DNA from: Bacillus sp. FJAT-22090
GTDB taxonomy: Bacteria > Bacillota > Bacilli > Bacillales_A > Planococcaceae
Direction: 5' to 3'
Assembly (NCBI RefSeq): GCF_007676755.1
Contig: NZ_VEBK01000015.1
Coordinates: 1-64,000 of the forward strand
Length of the DNA: 64,000 nt
Under the pieces are notes generated by a model. The model saw only the letters and a program-made list of their open reading frames with translations. It was not told the origin of the DNA and did no database searches. The position numbers were made by a program, and so were the translations under genes. Position 1 is the first letter of the stretch. Each line of letters begins with the position of its first letter. Shown piece by piece: positions 39,378-47,807 of the stretch.

Positions 39378-40187
39378 ATGGACCAAAAAACAATTAGTCG
39401 TGTGAACCGATCAGGGTGGGATCAATCCGCTTATCAAGCTTGGACAAATCGACATGGGTCACCAAAAGAATATGCTAAAAAGTTAGTTGAGAATCCTACG
39501 AATGCTATAGAACACTATTTGAAGTTCATAGGAGAGGTAAAAGATAAAAAAATCGCCAATTTTTTAGGATCCAAAGGAAATAAGGCGGTATCTTTTGCTT
39601 TGTTAGGAGCAGAAGTGACGGTCGTCGATATTTCGCAAGACAACAAAAAATATGCGATGGAATTGGCAAACGAAGCAAACGTGGATATACAATACATAGT
39701 TTCAGATATTTTAGAAGTTCCAGTGGAGGAGAGCTTAACCGACTTTGATGTTGTCCTTTTAGAATTGGGAGTATTACATTATTTTGTTGATCTACACCCA
39801 CTATTTAAAGTTGTTTATGATTCACTGAAGCCAGGGAGACAATTCATTTTAAGAGATTACCATCCTGTTCTTTCAAAGCTACTGAATGTAGAAGGAAATG
39901 AAATGAGTGCTAGTGGCAATTATTTTAGCAAAGAAGTAGTGGAAGAAGATGTGGCTTATCATTTTTTACTATCGGAGGAAGAACGGGCCACTTTGAAGAA
40001 GGTGAATATTCGAAGATGGACATTAGGTGAAATTGTTACAGCTATTTCGAATGCAGGATTCCATATTACTTATCTGGAGGAAGAGGCAGGAGTTAGGTGG
40101 GCATTTCCTGTAAATTCACCTGGAGGAATGGAAAATAAAATACCAGGATTATATACGTTAGTAGCTAAGAAAAAGAAAGAGGGATGA
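39378..40187 (+). CDS. Class I SAM-dependent methyltransferase
   Basis: A 269-residue methyltransferase, ATG 39378 after GGAGGGC. Motif I is in a variant form (IANFLGSKGNKAVSFALLGAEVTVVDIS), motif II/III follow (IQYIVSDILEVP, DVVLLELGVLHYFVDLHPLF). Substrate unknown. It starts 10 bp after the GNAT gene and closes the + strand run; its stop codon lies inside a terminator. A damaged copy of its 3' end is present at 41103-41158. Confidence 0.85.
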   Translation: MDQKTISRVNRSGWDQSAYQAWTNRHGSPKEYAKKLVENPTNAIEHYLKFIGEVKDKKIANFLGSKGNKAVSFALLGAEVTVVDISQDNKKYAMELANEANVDIQYIVSDILEVPVEESLTDFDVVLLELGVLHYFVDLHPLFKVVYDSLKPGRQFILRDYHPVLSKLLNVEGNEMSASGNYFSKEVVEEDVAYHFLLSEEERATLKKVNIRRWTLGEIVTAISNAGFHITYLEEEAGVRWAFPVNSPGGMENKIPGLYTLVAKKKKEG

Positions 40188-40207
40188 GTTCTTGCTTCAT
40201 CCCCTCA
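40146..40207. repeat. Direct repeat copy 1 (methyltransferase 3' end and terminator)
   Basis: TTATATACGTTAGTAGCTAAG, a gap of A/G-rich sequence, GAGGGATGAG and the stem GGGATGA...TTCATCCC. The same order of blocks recurs at 41103-41158, beyond the mntA/hepT pair. The stem with flanking T/C-rich sequence probably terminates the methyltransferase gene. Confidence 0.75.
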
Positions 40208-40281
40208 TTTTCATTATATAAAAACCACTCCATGCGAATACAATGGACGCAATATAAAAGATGCTGCCAATCGTTAGAAAG

Positions 40282-40632
40282 TTAATCAATTTCTTTTAAA
40301 AGTTGCTCTACTTGTTGCCTAAGTGTAGGGATTTTGTTTTGTACTACATCCCAAACAATCCGATAATTAATGGAAAAATAACCATGAATCATCATATCTC
40401 TCATTCCAGCCATTTTTCTCCACTCAACTTGAGGATTCATTTTTCGGATTTCTAATGGAATGTTTTTGGTCGCTTCTCCGATAACCAAAATGTTCTTAAT
40501 GACCGCGTCGGAAACTAAATCATTATCTAAAAAATCGCCATAGGATACTCCTCTAATAAATTTCTCCACTTTAACTGCAGCGGATAAAATATCTTCTAAA
40601 AAAACTCTAGGCTCCCTCTGCATATATTGCAC
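40282..40632 (-). CDS. hepT: HepT-like toxin (DUF86)
   Basis: A 116-residue helical protein. The HEPN motif R-x4-H-x-Y is complete: R78-DMMI-H83-G-Y85. HepT toxins act as RNases or are targets of AMPylation by the partner MntA. The gene overlaps mntA by 26 bp on the - strand, the usual antitoxin-first order; in-frame starts GTG 40632 and ATG 40623 are both possible behind AAGGGGTG. Confidence 0.85.
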   Translation of the reverse strand: MQYMQREPRVFLEDILSAAVKVEKFIRGVSYGDFLDNDLVSDAVIKNILVIGEATKNIPLEIRKMNPQVEWRKMAGMRDMMIHGYFSINYRIVWDVVQNKIPTLRQQVEQLLKEID

Positions 40633-40912
40633 CCCTTAAAATACTCGTTTTTAAAGCGGGTTTAATATCATCTAATATGACTAAATCTACCGGCTTCTGA
40701 AAATGATCCTCAAGGTTGAATTTTAGATCCATGTAATTATCAAAAGACAAGTCCGTATCATTAAATTCTACTATCACATCAATGTCGCTGGATTCTTTTT
40801 GCTCTTCGCGGCTGTACGAACCGAACAAGCCAATTCGCTTAACACCATATTTCTTTTTCCATATATTAAAGTTTTTTGACAATTCATCAAGGATTTCTTG
40901 TTGAGATAACAT
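40607..40912 (-). CDS. mntA: MntA-like nucleotidyltransferase antitoxin
   Basis: A 101-residue minimal nucleotidyltransferase. The catalytic pattern GS-x10-DxD is intact (G31-S32, D43, D45) with VEF as the third strand. Known MntA proteins neutralise HepT by adding AMP groups to its tyrosine. It is immediately upstream of hepT. The pair is flanked by direct repeats of the neighbouring methyltransferase end, suggesting that it was inserted. Confidence 0.85.
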   Translation of the reverse strand: MLSQQEILDELSKNFNIWKKKYGVKRIGLFGSYSREEQKESSDIDVIVEFNDTDLSFDNYMDLKFNLEDHFQKPVDLVILDDIKPALKTSILRGAIYAEGA

Positions 40913-41102
40913 ATCATCACCGCCATTACACTATATTGGTTATTTGTTTTCATTATAACATTACTCTTTAAATTTATTCTCTGAAGCAAAGAAAAACCAA
41001 AAAACGTGATTGCAACTCAACTTAATTTTTATAAAACATATAATTCTTATGTATCTTGTTTAGAGACCATTCTTATCAAACTTTATTTTAAATCAACGAC
41101 CA

Positions 41103-41158
41103 GCGTTATATACGTTAATTGCTAAGAAAGAGGGATGAGCTTTTAGCTTCATCCCTTC
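41103..41158. repeat. Direct repeat copy 2 (remnant of methyltransferase 3' end and terminator)
   Basis: GCGTTATATACGTTAATTGC, AAGAAAGAGGGATGAGC and stem GGGATGAG...CTTCATCCC. It matches 40146-40207 with a short deletion. The stem can also terminate the reverse enoyl-CoA hydratase gene that ends at 41180. Confidence 0.75.
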
Positions 41159-41179
41159 AAGAGACAGTCCCTTTTCTAT

Positions 41180-41959
41180 TTATCTTCCTTTAAACACTGG
41201 TTTTCTTTTTTCGCTAAATGCCTGTAAAGCTTCCACGCGATCTTCTGTTGGAATGGTTATTTCATAAGCTTTACGTTCAATATTTAAGCCAGTATTTAAA
41301 TCTGCGTTCATCCCGTGTTTGATGGCAAACTTAGCTTGCTGTAAGGCAATCGGTCCATTCGCGAGCATAAGCGCCGCAAAGTTCTCTGTTTCTTCCTTCA
41401 ACGTTTCACGAGACGTGACCTTCGTTACTAGTCCGTAAGCTAAAGCCTCTTCTGCTTTTAGTCTTTTAGCAGTTAAGATTAACTCCATTGCTTTTGCTTC
41501 TCCAATAAGTCTTGGTAGACGTTGTGTGCCGCCAGCTCCTGGAATAATTGCTAGACTTGTTTCGGTTAATCCAAGTTGTATGTCTTCTGCTGCGATTCGG
41601 AAATCACATGCAAGGGCAAGTTCTGTTCCGCCCCCGAAGGCATATCCATTTATCATGGCAATGGTTGGCTGTGGTAAGTTTTCAATAGCCGAAAAAACCT
41701 CGCCAATTTTATAAATATTACGTTTTACTTGTTGATCGGTTAATGTTTTTCTTTCTTTTAAGTCTGCCCCAACACTAAAAGATTTTTCGCCAGATCCTGT
41801 GAAAATAACGATTCGAATATCTGGATTAATACGAATGGATTCTGCGATGTCGCCAAGCTCGCGCAACATCTCGTAGTTAAATGCATTTAGCGCATCTGCT
41901 CGATTTAATATGACATATGCTAGATTTCCATGTTGTTCATAACGAATTGCTCCCATTTT
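41180..41959 (-). CDS. Enoyl-CoA hydratase/isomerase family protein
   Basis: A 259-residue crotonase from ATG 41959 (GGGGGAG 7 nt upstream; the 15 upstream codons lack a site). The oxyanion segments SVGADLKER and GYAFGGGTELALACDFRIAAED are typical, with LGLTETSLAIIPGAGGTQRLPRLIG carrying the hydratase Glu region. It most likely hydrates a 2-enoyl-CoA in fatty-acid or amino-acid breakdown. Monocistronic on the - strand. Confidence 0.9.
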   Translation of the reverse strand, partial: KMGAIRYEQHGNLAYVILNRADALNAFNYEMLRELGDIAESIRINPDIRIVIFTGSGEKSFSVGADLKERKTLTDQQVKRNIYKIGEVFSAIENLPQPTIAMINGYAFGGGTELALACDFRIAAEDIQLGLTETSLAIIPGAGGTQRLPRLIGEAKAMELILTAKRLKAEEALAYGLVTKVTSRETLKEETENFAALMLANGPIALQQAKFAIKHGMNADLNTGLNIERKAYEITIPTEDRVEALQAFSEKRKPVFKGR

Positions 41960-42229
41960 TTCTCCCCCTACATGTAGTAATATTCCCCATACAAAACATA
42001 ACATTTTACTAGTAGTCTGTCATCTATCGTTCTTATTAATTACCTCGCTTACTTTTACTGTCTTTTAGAGCAAGAAAAAGTGTAAGATGAAGCAGAGTAT
42101 ATGCGCAATTATGTCTTTAGACACGTCTTTTAACGTATAATCTGCAGAAATATGTTAAATTTGATCGATTTTATTTTTCCAATTTGGTACAATTATGTTA
42201 TTGAAAATTTAAGGATTTGGGGTATTCAC

Positions 42230-43459
42230 TTGGATATATTTGTTGCGAGACAACCAATATTCGGTAAAAATGAACAGATTTTTGCATATGAATTATTGTA
42301 TAGAAATAGTCAGCAAAACTCTATGCCAACCATAGATGGTGATGCTGCTACGTTAGATGTATTGACGCATTCTTTTTTAACAATAGGCATTAATGAACTA
42401 GCAGGTGAGAAATTATGTTTTATTAATTTTACGGAAAACTTATTGGAAAAAGAAGTAGTTTCTAAATTTCCAGCAGATCGAATTGTTGTCGAAATTTTAG
42501 AGGATATTCCTATTACAGCATCATTGCTTCAGAAATTACGAGAGATTAAGAGACTTGGTTTTTTAATTGCCTTAGATGATTTTGTTCTGCAAGAAAACGT
42601 TACTCTATATAGTGAGTTATTTTCTTTAGTTAACTTTATTAAAGTGGATTTCCTCTCCAGTACATTGGCAGAACGACAAGCAATCGAACGAATTGTTAAA
42701 GCAAATTATCCTAATATTGTATTGTTGGCGGAAAAAGTGGAGACACGAGAACAGTTTTACGAAGCAAGAGCTGTCGGTTATGAGCTTTTCCAAGGATACT
42801 TTTTTGCTAAACCGGAAATTATTAAAGGAACAGAAATACCAGCCAATTTAGCTCAGTATTTTCGAATTATTAGTTTGCTACGGGATGAAACTGTTTCAGT
42901 TGAGGAGATTTCCTATGAAATCGAGCGAGATGTTTCTCTTTCCTTTAAAGTATTAAAGATGATTAATTCACCTGCTGTTCGTACAAAATCTAAGGTTCGT
43001 TCGATAAAACAGGGCGTTTTAATGCTTGGATTAGAGGAATTGAGTCATTGGTTATATGTGTTATTGCTAAGAGAGTCGAAAACGAATCATCTTGGAGATG
43101 GAATTGCCCTAATTGAAGCATCCTTATTTCGAGCGAAGCTTTGTGAGTTGCTCGCAAGACGAAAGTTTTTACAAAATGCCTCCGAGTACTTTTTAATAGG
43201 AATGTTTTCTTTAATAGATACCTTATTGCATCGACCGATGATTCACTTACTACAAGATTTACCACTTTCAGATGAAGTTGCGGCAACACTTTCTGGAAGC
43301 AAGACCGAAATGTCTCCTTTTTTAGAGCTTACTATCGCTTGTGATGAAGTTCGGTGGGATGACATGAATTCTAAAGCAGCCGAACTTACTATTGATCATG
43401 AAACGTTAAACGGGCTGTACCTAGAAGCCCGTCGTTGGGCAACTGAAATACTAGACTAA
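42230..43459 (+). CDS. EAL-HDOD protein, YuxH-like
   Basis: A 409-residue protein from TTG 42230, giving the family start MDIFVARQPIFGKNEQIFAYELLYR. The EAL domain (1-200) has ELL in place of EAL and LDDF retained; other catalytic residues are partly missing, so cyclic-di-GMP hydrolysis is doubtful. The HDOD domain (about 205-390, VSLSFKVLKMINSPAV, IKQGVLMLGLEELSHWLYVLLL) follows. Such proteins are thought to be signalling adaptors. A TATAAT at 42136-42141 is the likely -10. A terminator follows. Confidence 0.9.
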   Translation: MDIFVARQPIFGKNEQIFAYELLYRNSQQNSMPTIDGDAATLDVLTHSFLTIGINELAGEKLCFINFTENLLEKEVVSKFPADRIVVEILEDIPITASLLQKLREIKRLGFLIALDDFVLQENVTLYSELFSLVNFIKVDFLSSTLAERQAIERIVKANYPNIVLLAEKVETREQFYEARAVGYELFQGYFFAKPEIIKGTEIPANLAQYFRIISLLRDETVSVEEISYEIERDVSLSFKVLKMINSPAVRTKSKVRSIKQGVLMLGLEELSHWLYVLLLRESKTNHLGDGIALIEASLFRAKLCELLARRKFLQNASEYFLIGMFSLIDTLLHRPMIHLLQDLPLSDEVAATLSGSKTEMSPFLELTIACDEVRWDDMNSKAAELTIDHETLNGLYLEARRWATEILD

Positions 43460-43492
43460 CTACCATTTCTTTTGAAGTGGTAGTTTTTTTTT
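43458..43492 (+). terminator. Intrinsic terminator
   Basis: AACTACCATTTC and GAAGTGGTAGTT form the stem around TTTT, followed by T8, directly after the EAL-HDOD stop codon. Confidence 0.9.
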
Positions 43493-43619
43493 GCCCACTT
43501 AAAGAAGGTTTGTATAAATTAACAGTATTGGATTCAATATATTGTTTCTAACTTATTGCTTTTTCTTTAAAAAGTTGTACAATAAATAGAACAGATGTTC
43601 TTGAAAAGGAGAATGCGAT

Positions 43620-43985
43620 ATGCCGTTAATATCGGAAGAGGCCATCCCGTATTTAGAAAACATGATTTATCTCCCAATGGTATTAACTATTTTAGAGAAG
43701 GATCGAATGATATTTGAACAGAGCCCTTTTAAATTAAAACGGCCATATATAGCTATGGTAGAAGGGGCAGCAAAGCAGGTTCAGAAAGAATTGAAAAAGA
43801 CCCATATTTATATGAAAAGACATACGATGAAAGTTCTTCGCGGAGAAGGAGATGATATGTTCACTGAATATGTATTTTTTCATGGTGGCTATGAAGAACA
43901 CCGTCGTTATTTAAATGTCCGACTCCGCAATCGCGTGGAAGAACTACTCACGATGTATTTGGCCCTTGCAGAAAATTTACATTAA
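43620..43985 (+). CDS. YhjD-like protein
   Basis: A 121-residue soluble protein, ATG 43620 after AAAGGAG. EEAIPYLENMIYLPMVLTILEKDRMIFE, FKLKRPYI, HIYMKRHTMKVLRGEGDDMFTEYVFFHGGYEEHRRYLNVRLRNRVEELL matches my memory of the YhjD family of Bacillus, of unknown function. It converges on comK with a 4-bp overlap of the stop codons and no terminator between. Confidence 0.65.
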   Translation: MPLISEEAIPYLENMIYLPMVLTILEKDRMIFEQSPFKLKRPYIAMVEGAAKQVQKELKKTHIYMKRHTMKVLRGEGDDMFTEYVFFHGGYEEHRRYLNVRLRNRVEELLTMYLALAENLH

Positions 43986-44524
43986 CCGAATAGGTTTTTT
44001 TGAAATAGGGGGTTGCGGGCCGTAATGAAACCATTATTTACAAGATGACTCATTCTTTTTAGAAAGTGCATATTTAAAATGTTTGCAAATCCAACTTGTC
44101 GACTAATGGTATTGGAAGATGAAGGTACATGTATCTTTTGACCATTCGATAATACAATTATGCAGCCATGATCGGTAGGATAAAATGATGATATAGCTCC
44201 AAGTGAAAACCATATATTTAAATCTGATTTGGGAGAGAGAATTGGGATTAAAATACATGGATTCCCAAAATCATGTGCAATAAGAATAGGTAGCTTTAGA
44301 TAATTTCCAATGGTTTCTTTCGATATTTTAGAGGCTTGTTGAAAAGAAGAACCGTAATAAGAACAAGAATAACGGACAATATCGAAAGGTTTTTTCCCTA
44401 TGACTGTCGTTTCTCCAGAAAAGTTAATAACCTTTGTGAATACTTTGTTATTTACGACAATTGGTTGAAGTACAGCGGTATCAAATGAAACGAGGAAAGA
44501 TTTTTCATCTACTTTATCAAACAT
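43982..44524 (-). CDS. comK: Competence transcription factor ComK
   Basis: A 180-residue ComK homologue: IVVNNKVFTKVINFSGETTVIGKKPFDIVRYSCSYYGSSFQQASKISKETIGNYLKLPILIAHDFGNPCILIPILSPKSDLNIWFSLGAIS is the family's core, split here over residues 22-112. ComK activates genes for DNA uptake by binding AT-boxes. It is slightly shorter than the about 190 residues of Bacillus subtilis ComK, and the C-terminus ends in NPLFQKNLFG. Possible autoregulatory box at 44624-44637. Confidence 0.85.
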   Translation of the reverse strand: MFDKVDEKSFLVSFDTAVLQPIVVNNKVFTKVINFSGETTVIGKKPFDIVRYSCSYYGSSFQQASKISKETIGNYLKLPILIAHDFGNPCILIPILSPKSDLNIWFSLGAISSFYPTDHGCIIVLSNGQKIHVPSSSNTISRQVGFANILNMHFLKRMSHLVNNGFITARNPLFQKNLFG

Positions 44525-44623
44525 ATATATTCACTCCTTAGTAAGTTATATCTCAATTATAGTTAAATTTGGAAATATAGCAAGTAAATATAACGAACTT
44601 TCAAAATGTTTATTATTAACTAT

Positions 44624-44637
44624 AAAATCGTAATTTT
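44624..44637. promoter_or_regulatory. Possible ComK box
   Basis: AAAATCGTAATTTT lies about 100 bp upstream of comK, between it and the divergent IDEAL gene. The consensus is AAAA-N5-TTTT; here the spacing is 6, so this is a weak call. Confidence 0.3.
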
Positions 44638-44702
44638 CTTAAAATGATTGCAACTCATCTCCAGCTTTTATATAATGGAAAAAAGGCATCGGGGTGATGG
44701 AG

Positions 44703-44939
44703 ATGGACAAACAATATTCATATGCGGATTTTTTAAAGGCAATGAGTCAAACAGGGAAAGAAAGTTCTGCAGAAAAATTGTTGAATGAAATTTATCTTGA
44801 TATGTTTTTGAACATTATCCACCGGGAACAGAGCAGTAAACGATTATTGGCTTTAATAGATGAAGCACTAGATCAAAAAGATGAAAAGGCGTTTATTCAG
44901 TATACGGATGCATTACAACAGTTAACCAATTCAAAATGA
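44703..44939 (+). CDS. IDEAL-domain protein
   Basis: A 78-residue protein from ATG 44703 (GGGGTGATGG upstream; in-frame ATG 44697 is closer to the site). The core LLNEIYLDMFLNIIHREQSSKRLLALIDEALDQKDEKAFIQYTDAL is the IDEAL domain of short Bacillales proteins; function unknown, probably protein-protein contact. Divergent from comK with a shared upstream region. A terminator follows. Confidence 0.85.
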   Translation: MDKQYSYADFLKAMSQTGKESSAEKLLNEIYLDMFLNIIHREQSSKRLLALIDEALDQKDEKAFIQYTDALQQLTNSK

Positions 44940-44943
44940 TGAA

Positions 44944-44977
44944 CGAAAAGCCGCTTATGCAGAGCGGCTTTTCTTTA
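44944..44977 (+). terminator. Intrinsic terminator
   Basis: AAAGCCGCT and AGCGGCTTT pair around TATGCAG, followed by TCTTTATTT. Confidence 0.9.
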
Positions 44978-45055
44978 TTTCGTGGGAAGGTACGCCGCTT
45001 TTATATGAAGCGCAGTATAGGGATAGTGCGTTTTAGTGCAGTGCGTTTGACTAGC

Positions 45056-45215
45056 GACCGCTATGATTTTCTCAGCAGTCGGACGCTTTCCGCCGGGTGA
45101 GCGATGAGCCATTCCCGCCGCTTGCGCGTTCGTTGGAATGTCTCATTTGCCCACTCATCCGGCAGGAGTCGCCGCCAGCAGAGAAAATCAAAGAAAATTG
45201 CTTCCACTCCGAGCA
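45056..45215 (-). repeat. GC-rich intergenic repeat A, copy 1
   Basis: GATTTTCTCAGCAGTCGGACG through GGCAGGAGTCGCCGCCAGCAGAGAAAATC. It is the reverse complement of 61560-61702. Much more GC-rich than its surroundings; its ORFs are artefacts. Confidence 0.85.
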
Positions 45216-45375
45216 AAGAATGTTGTTATGCGAGCATAACGAGTCAGCGTCCAAGCATAAAGTTCCGTCCATTCATAATGTTGCGCAATATTGAATGGAA
45301 CATCCTATACATGTAAATTAAGCGGAGACCTAAAGTAAAGTGCATGGCAATCAGTGTCCGCTAGCCTTTGAGTAG

Positions 45376-45490
45376 AGAATTGGTTGCGCTCGTTGCCAAT
45401 TTGGTTGCTTTCAAGCTCAAACTGGTTGCGTTGCCAATTGAATTGGTTGCTTTCACGAGCTATTTGGTCTCTCTTAGCCATTTCCTAACT
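45376..45490 (+). repeat. Degenerate tandem repeat, GGTTGC-type, copy 1
   Basis: Four to five units of about 20-30 bp around AATTGGTTGCTTTC, ending TCTCTTAGCCATTTCCTAAC. The same family is at 57138-57253 (inverted) and 61324-61430. Confidence 0.85.
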
Positions 45491-45529
45491 TTTAGTGGAA
45501 AATAAATACAGACAAAAACGTATATTTGG

Positions 45530-45685
45530 ATGGATTGGAGCTGAAGGACGGCGACTCCAGTGGGATCAAGTGAGTCAAATGAGACTTCACAACGAACGCC
45601 AAAGCGGGCGGTGAAGGCTCATCACTCACCCCACGGAAAGCGTCCGTCCTGCAGCGGAAATCCAAGTGGACACTTCCTTAAGACA
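45530..45685 (+). repeat. GC-rich intergenic repeat B, copy 1
   Basis: TGGATTGGAGCTGAAGGACG through GGAAAGCGTCCGTCCTGCAG and GGAAATCCAAGTGGACAC. It is the reverse complement of 61112-61265. Confidence 0.85.
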
Positions 45686-45739
45686 CAATATCTCTATAGT
45701 GTCCAAAAGCTTGTCTAACCTAACCTTTTAAAAAACTAA

Positions 45740-45753
45740 AAAACATACGTTCG
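45740..45753. promoter_or_regulatory. LexA (SOS) box-like site before uvrB
   Basis: AAAACATACGTTCG matches the Bacillus consensus CGAAC-N4-GTTCG at 8 of 10 fixed positions. uvrBA is a known SOS operon in Bacillus. A possible -10, TAAACT, is at 45783-45788. Confidence 0.6.
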
Positions 45754-45818
45754 TTTTATTAGTGTTCAAAAAAAGAGTATGGTAAACTGAAATTATTCAG
45801 AAAGTGGGAGGCTTATGT

Positions 45819-47801
45819 ATGGAACAAATTTTCGATTTGCAAGCTCCGTATGAGCCAGCAGGAGATCAAATAGAAGCAATAAAAGAATTAGTGGAAGGTG
45901 TAAAAGAGGGGAAAAAACATCAAACATTACTTGGTGCAACAGGTACCGGAAAAACATTTACCATATCGAATGTTATTCAGCAAACAAATAAACCGACACT
46001 TGTGATGGCGCATAATAAAACACTGGCAGGACAGCTGTACAGTGAGTTTAAGGAATTCTTTCCGAATAACGCTGTTGAATATTTTGTGAGTTATTATGAT
46101 TATTTCCAGCCAGAAGCGTATGTCCCTCAAACAGATACGTATATTGAAAAGGATTCGAGTATAAACGAGGAAATCGATAAGCTTCGTCACTCGGCAACAT
46201 CTGCATTATTTGAAAGAAAAGATGTCATCATTATCGCATCTGTTTCTTGTATATATGGTCTCGGGAATCCAGAAGAATACAGAGAAATGGTCGTTTCTCT
46301 TCGAACAGGAATGGAAATTGAGCGAAATCAGCTATTACGTAAATTAGTAGATATTCAATATGAACGAAACGATATTAATTTTACACGAGGTACTTTCCGT
46401 GTCCGTGGAGATGTTGTAGAGATTTTCCCTGCATCCCGCGACGAAAGATGTCTTCGAGTAGAATTTTTTGGTGATGAAATCGATCGCATACGAGAAGTGG
46501 ATGCGCTCACAGGGGAAATTATAGCGGAACGTGAACATGTAGCAATTTTCCCTGCATCCCACTTCGTTACACGTGAGGAAAAGATGAAAATTGCCATTGA
46601 AAATATTGAAAAAGAACTAGAGGAACAACTGAAATTATTACGTAGTGAGGATAAATTATTAGAAGCACAGAGGTTAGAGCAACGTACTCGCTACGATTTG
46701 GAAATGATGGTAGAGATGGGCTTCTGTTCAGGTATTGAAAACTATTCACGTCATTTAACGCTTCGAGAGGCGGGGGCAACACCTTATACATTGCTAGATT
46801 ATTTTCCAAAGGACTTTTTGTTAGTAGTCGATGAGAGCCATGTTTCATTACCCCAAGTTAGAGGAATGTTTAATGGTGACCAAGCAAGGAAATCAGTATT
46901 AGTAAATCACGGTTTTCGATTACCATCAGCTCTTGATAACAGACCACTTACTTTTGGTGAATTTGAAAATCATGTCAGCCAGGCAATCTACGTCTCAGCG
47001 ACACCTGGTCCTTATGAGCTAGAGCATACCCCAGAGATGGTAGAACAAATTATCCGACCTACCGGTTTACTTGACCCAGTCATTACATTGAAGCCGATTG
47101 AAGGGCAAATTGATGATTTGATCAATGAAATATATGAACGCACAGCCAAAAATGAGCGGGTGCTTATTACGACATTAACGAAGAAAATGTCCGAGGATTT
47201 GACGGATTATTTAAAAGAGATTGGCATTAAAGTGCAATACTTGCATTCTGAAGTAAAAACATTGGAACGGATAGAAATTATTCGTGACCTTCGTTTAGGG
47301 GTATATGATGTACTTATAGGGATCAACTTGTTAAGAGAGGGACTCGATTTACCAGAAGTATCGCTTGTTGCTATTTTAGATGCCGATAAGGAAGGGTTTT
47401 TACGCTCTGAGCGATCGTTGATACAAACAATCGGCCGTGCAGCAAGAAACTCAAATGGTGAAGTAATTATGTACGCAGATAAAATAACCGATTCGATGCG
47501 TAAGGCGATGGACGAAACCAAACGCCGTCGTACAATCCAAATGGAGTATAACGAAAAGCATGGAATTACTCCAAAAACAATTGAAAAGAAAATCCGAGAA
47601 GTTATTCGTGCGTCACAAGTGGCGGAAGAAGAGGCTAGCTATGCGCAACAGTTAACAAGCGGAAAACCTTTAACGAAAGAGGAAAAAGGTGCGCTACTAT
47701 TAAATCTTGAAAAAGAAATGAAAGATGCTGCGAAAGCACTTAATTTTGAACGAGCTGCAGAATTACGAGATGCAATTCTGGAATTGAAGTTGGAGGGGTG
47801 A
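45819..47801 (+). CDS. uvrB: UvrABC system protein B
   Basis: A 660-residue excision-repair helicase subunit, full length. ATG 45819 is 7 nt after GTGGGAGG. Walker A GATGTGKT (39-46), the beta-hairpin [14 protein letters not shown], helicase motifs DESHVSLPQ and [20 protein letters not shown] and the C-terminal UvrC-binding UVR motif ([24 protein letters not shown]) are all present. UvrB is loaded on damaged DNA by UvrA and prepares the site for UvrC. It is 6 bp upstream of uvrA, with a LexA-box-like site ahead. Confidence 0.98.
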   Translation: MEQIFDLQAPYEPAGDQIEAIKELVEGVKEGKKHQTLLGATGTGKTFTISNVIQQTNKPTLVMAHNKTLAGQLYSEFKEFFPNNAVEYFVSYYDYFQPEAYVPQTDTYIEKDSSINEEIDKLRHSATSALFERKDVIIIASVSCIYGLGNPEEYREMVVSLRTGMEIERNQLLRKLVDIQYERNDINFTRGTFRVRGDVVEIFPASRDERCLRVEFFGDEIDRIREVDALTGEIIAEREHVAIFPASHFVTREEKMKIAIENIEKELEEQLKLLRSEDKLLEAQRLEQRTRYDLEMMVEMGFCSGIENYSRHLTLREAGATPYTLLDYFPKDFLLVVDESHVSLPQVRGMFNGDQARKSVLVNHGFRLPSALDNRPLTFGEFENHVSQAIYVSATPGPYELEHTPEMVEQIIRPTGLLDPVITLKPIEGQIDDLINEIYERTAKNERVLITTLTKKMSEDLTDYLKEIGIKVQYLHSEVKTLERIEIIRDLRLGVYDVLIGINLLREGLDLPEVSLVAILDADKEGFLRSERSLIQTIGRAARNSNGEVIMYADKITDSMRKAMDETKRRRTIQMEYNEKHGITPKTIEKKIREVIRASQVAEEEASYAQQLTSGKPLTKEEKGALLLNLEKEMKDAAKALNFERAAELRDAILELKLEG

Positions 47802-47807
47802 AACCTA

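Noticed and set aside
42990-43289. 99-codon reverse ORF within the EAL-HDOD gene
   Set aside because: It is a shadow of a well-conserved coding frame.
45072-45316. Open frames in the GC-rich stretch near 45.1 kb
   Set aside because: They lie within intergenic repeat A, with no ribosome site and no plausible protein sequence.
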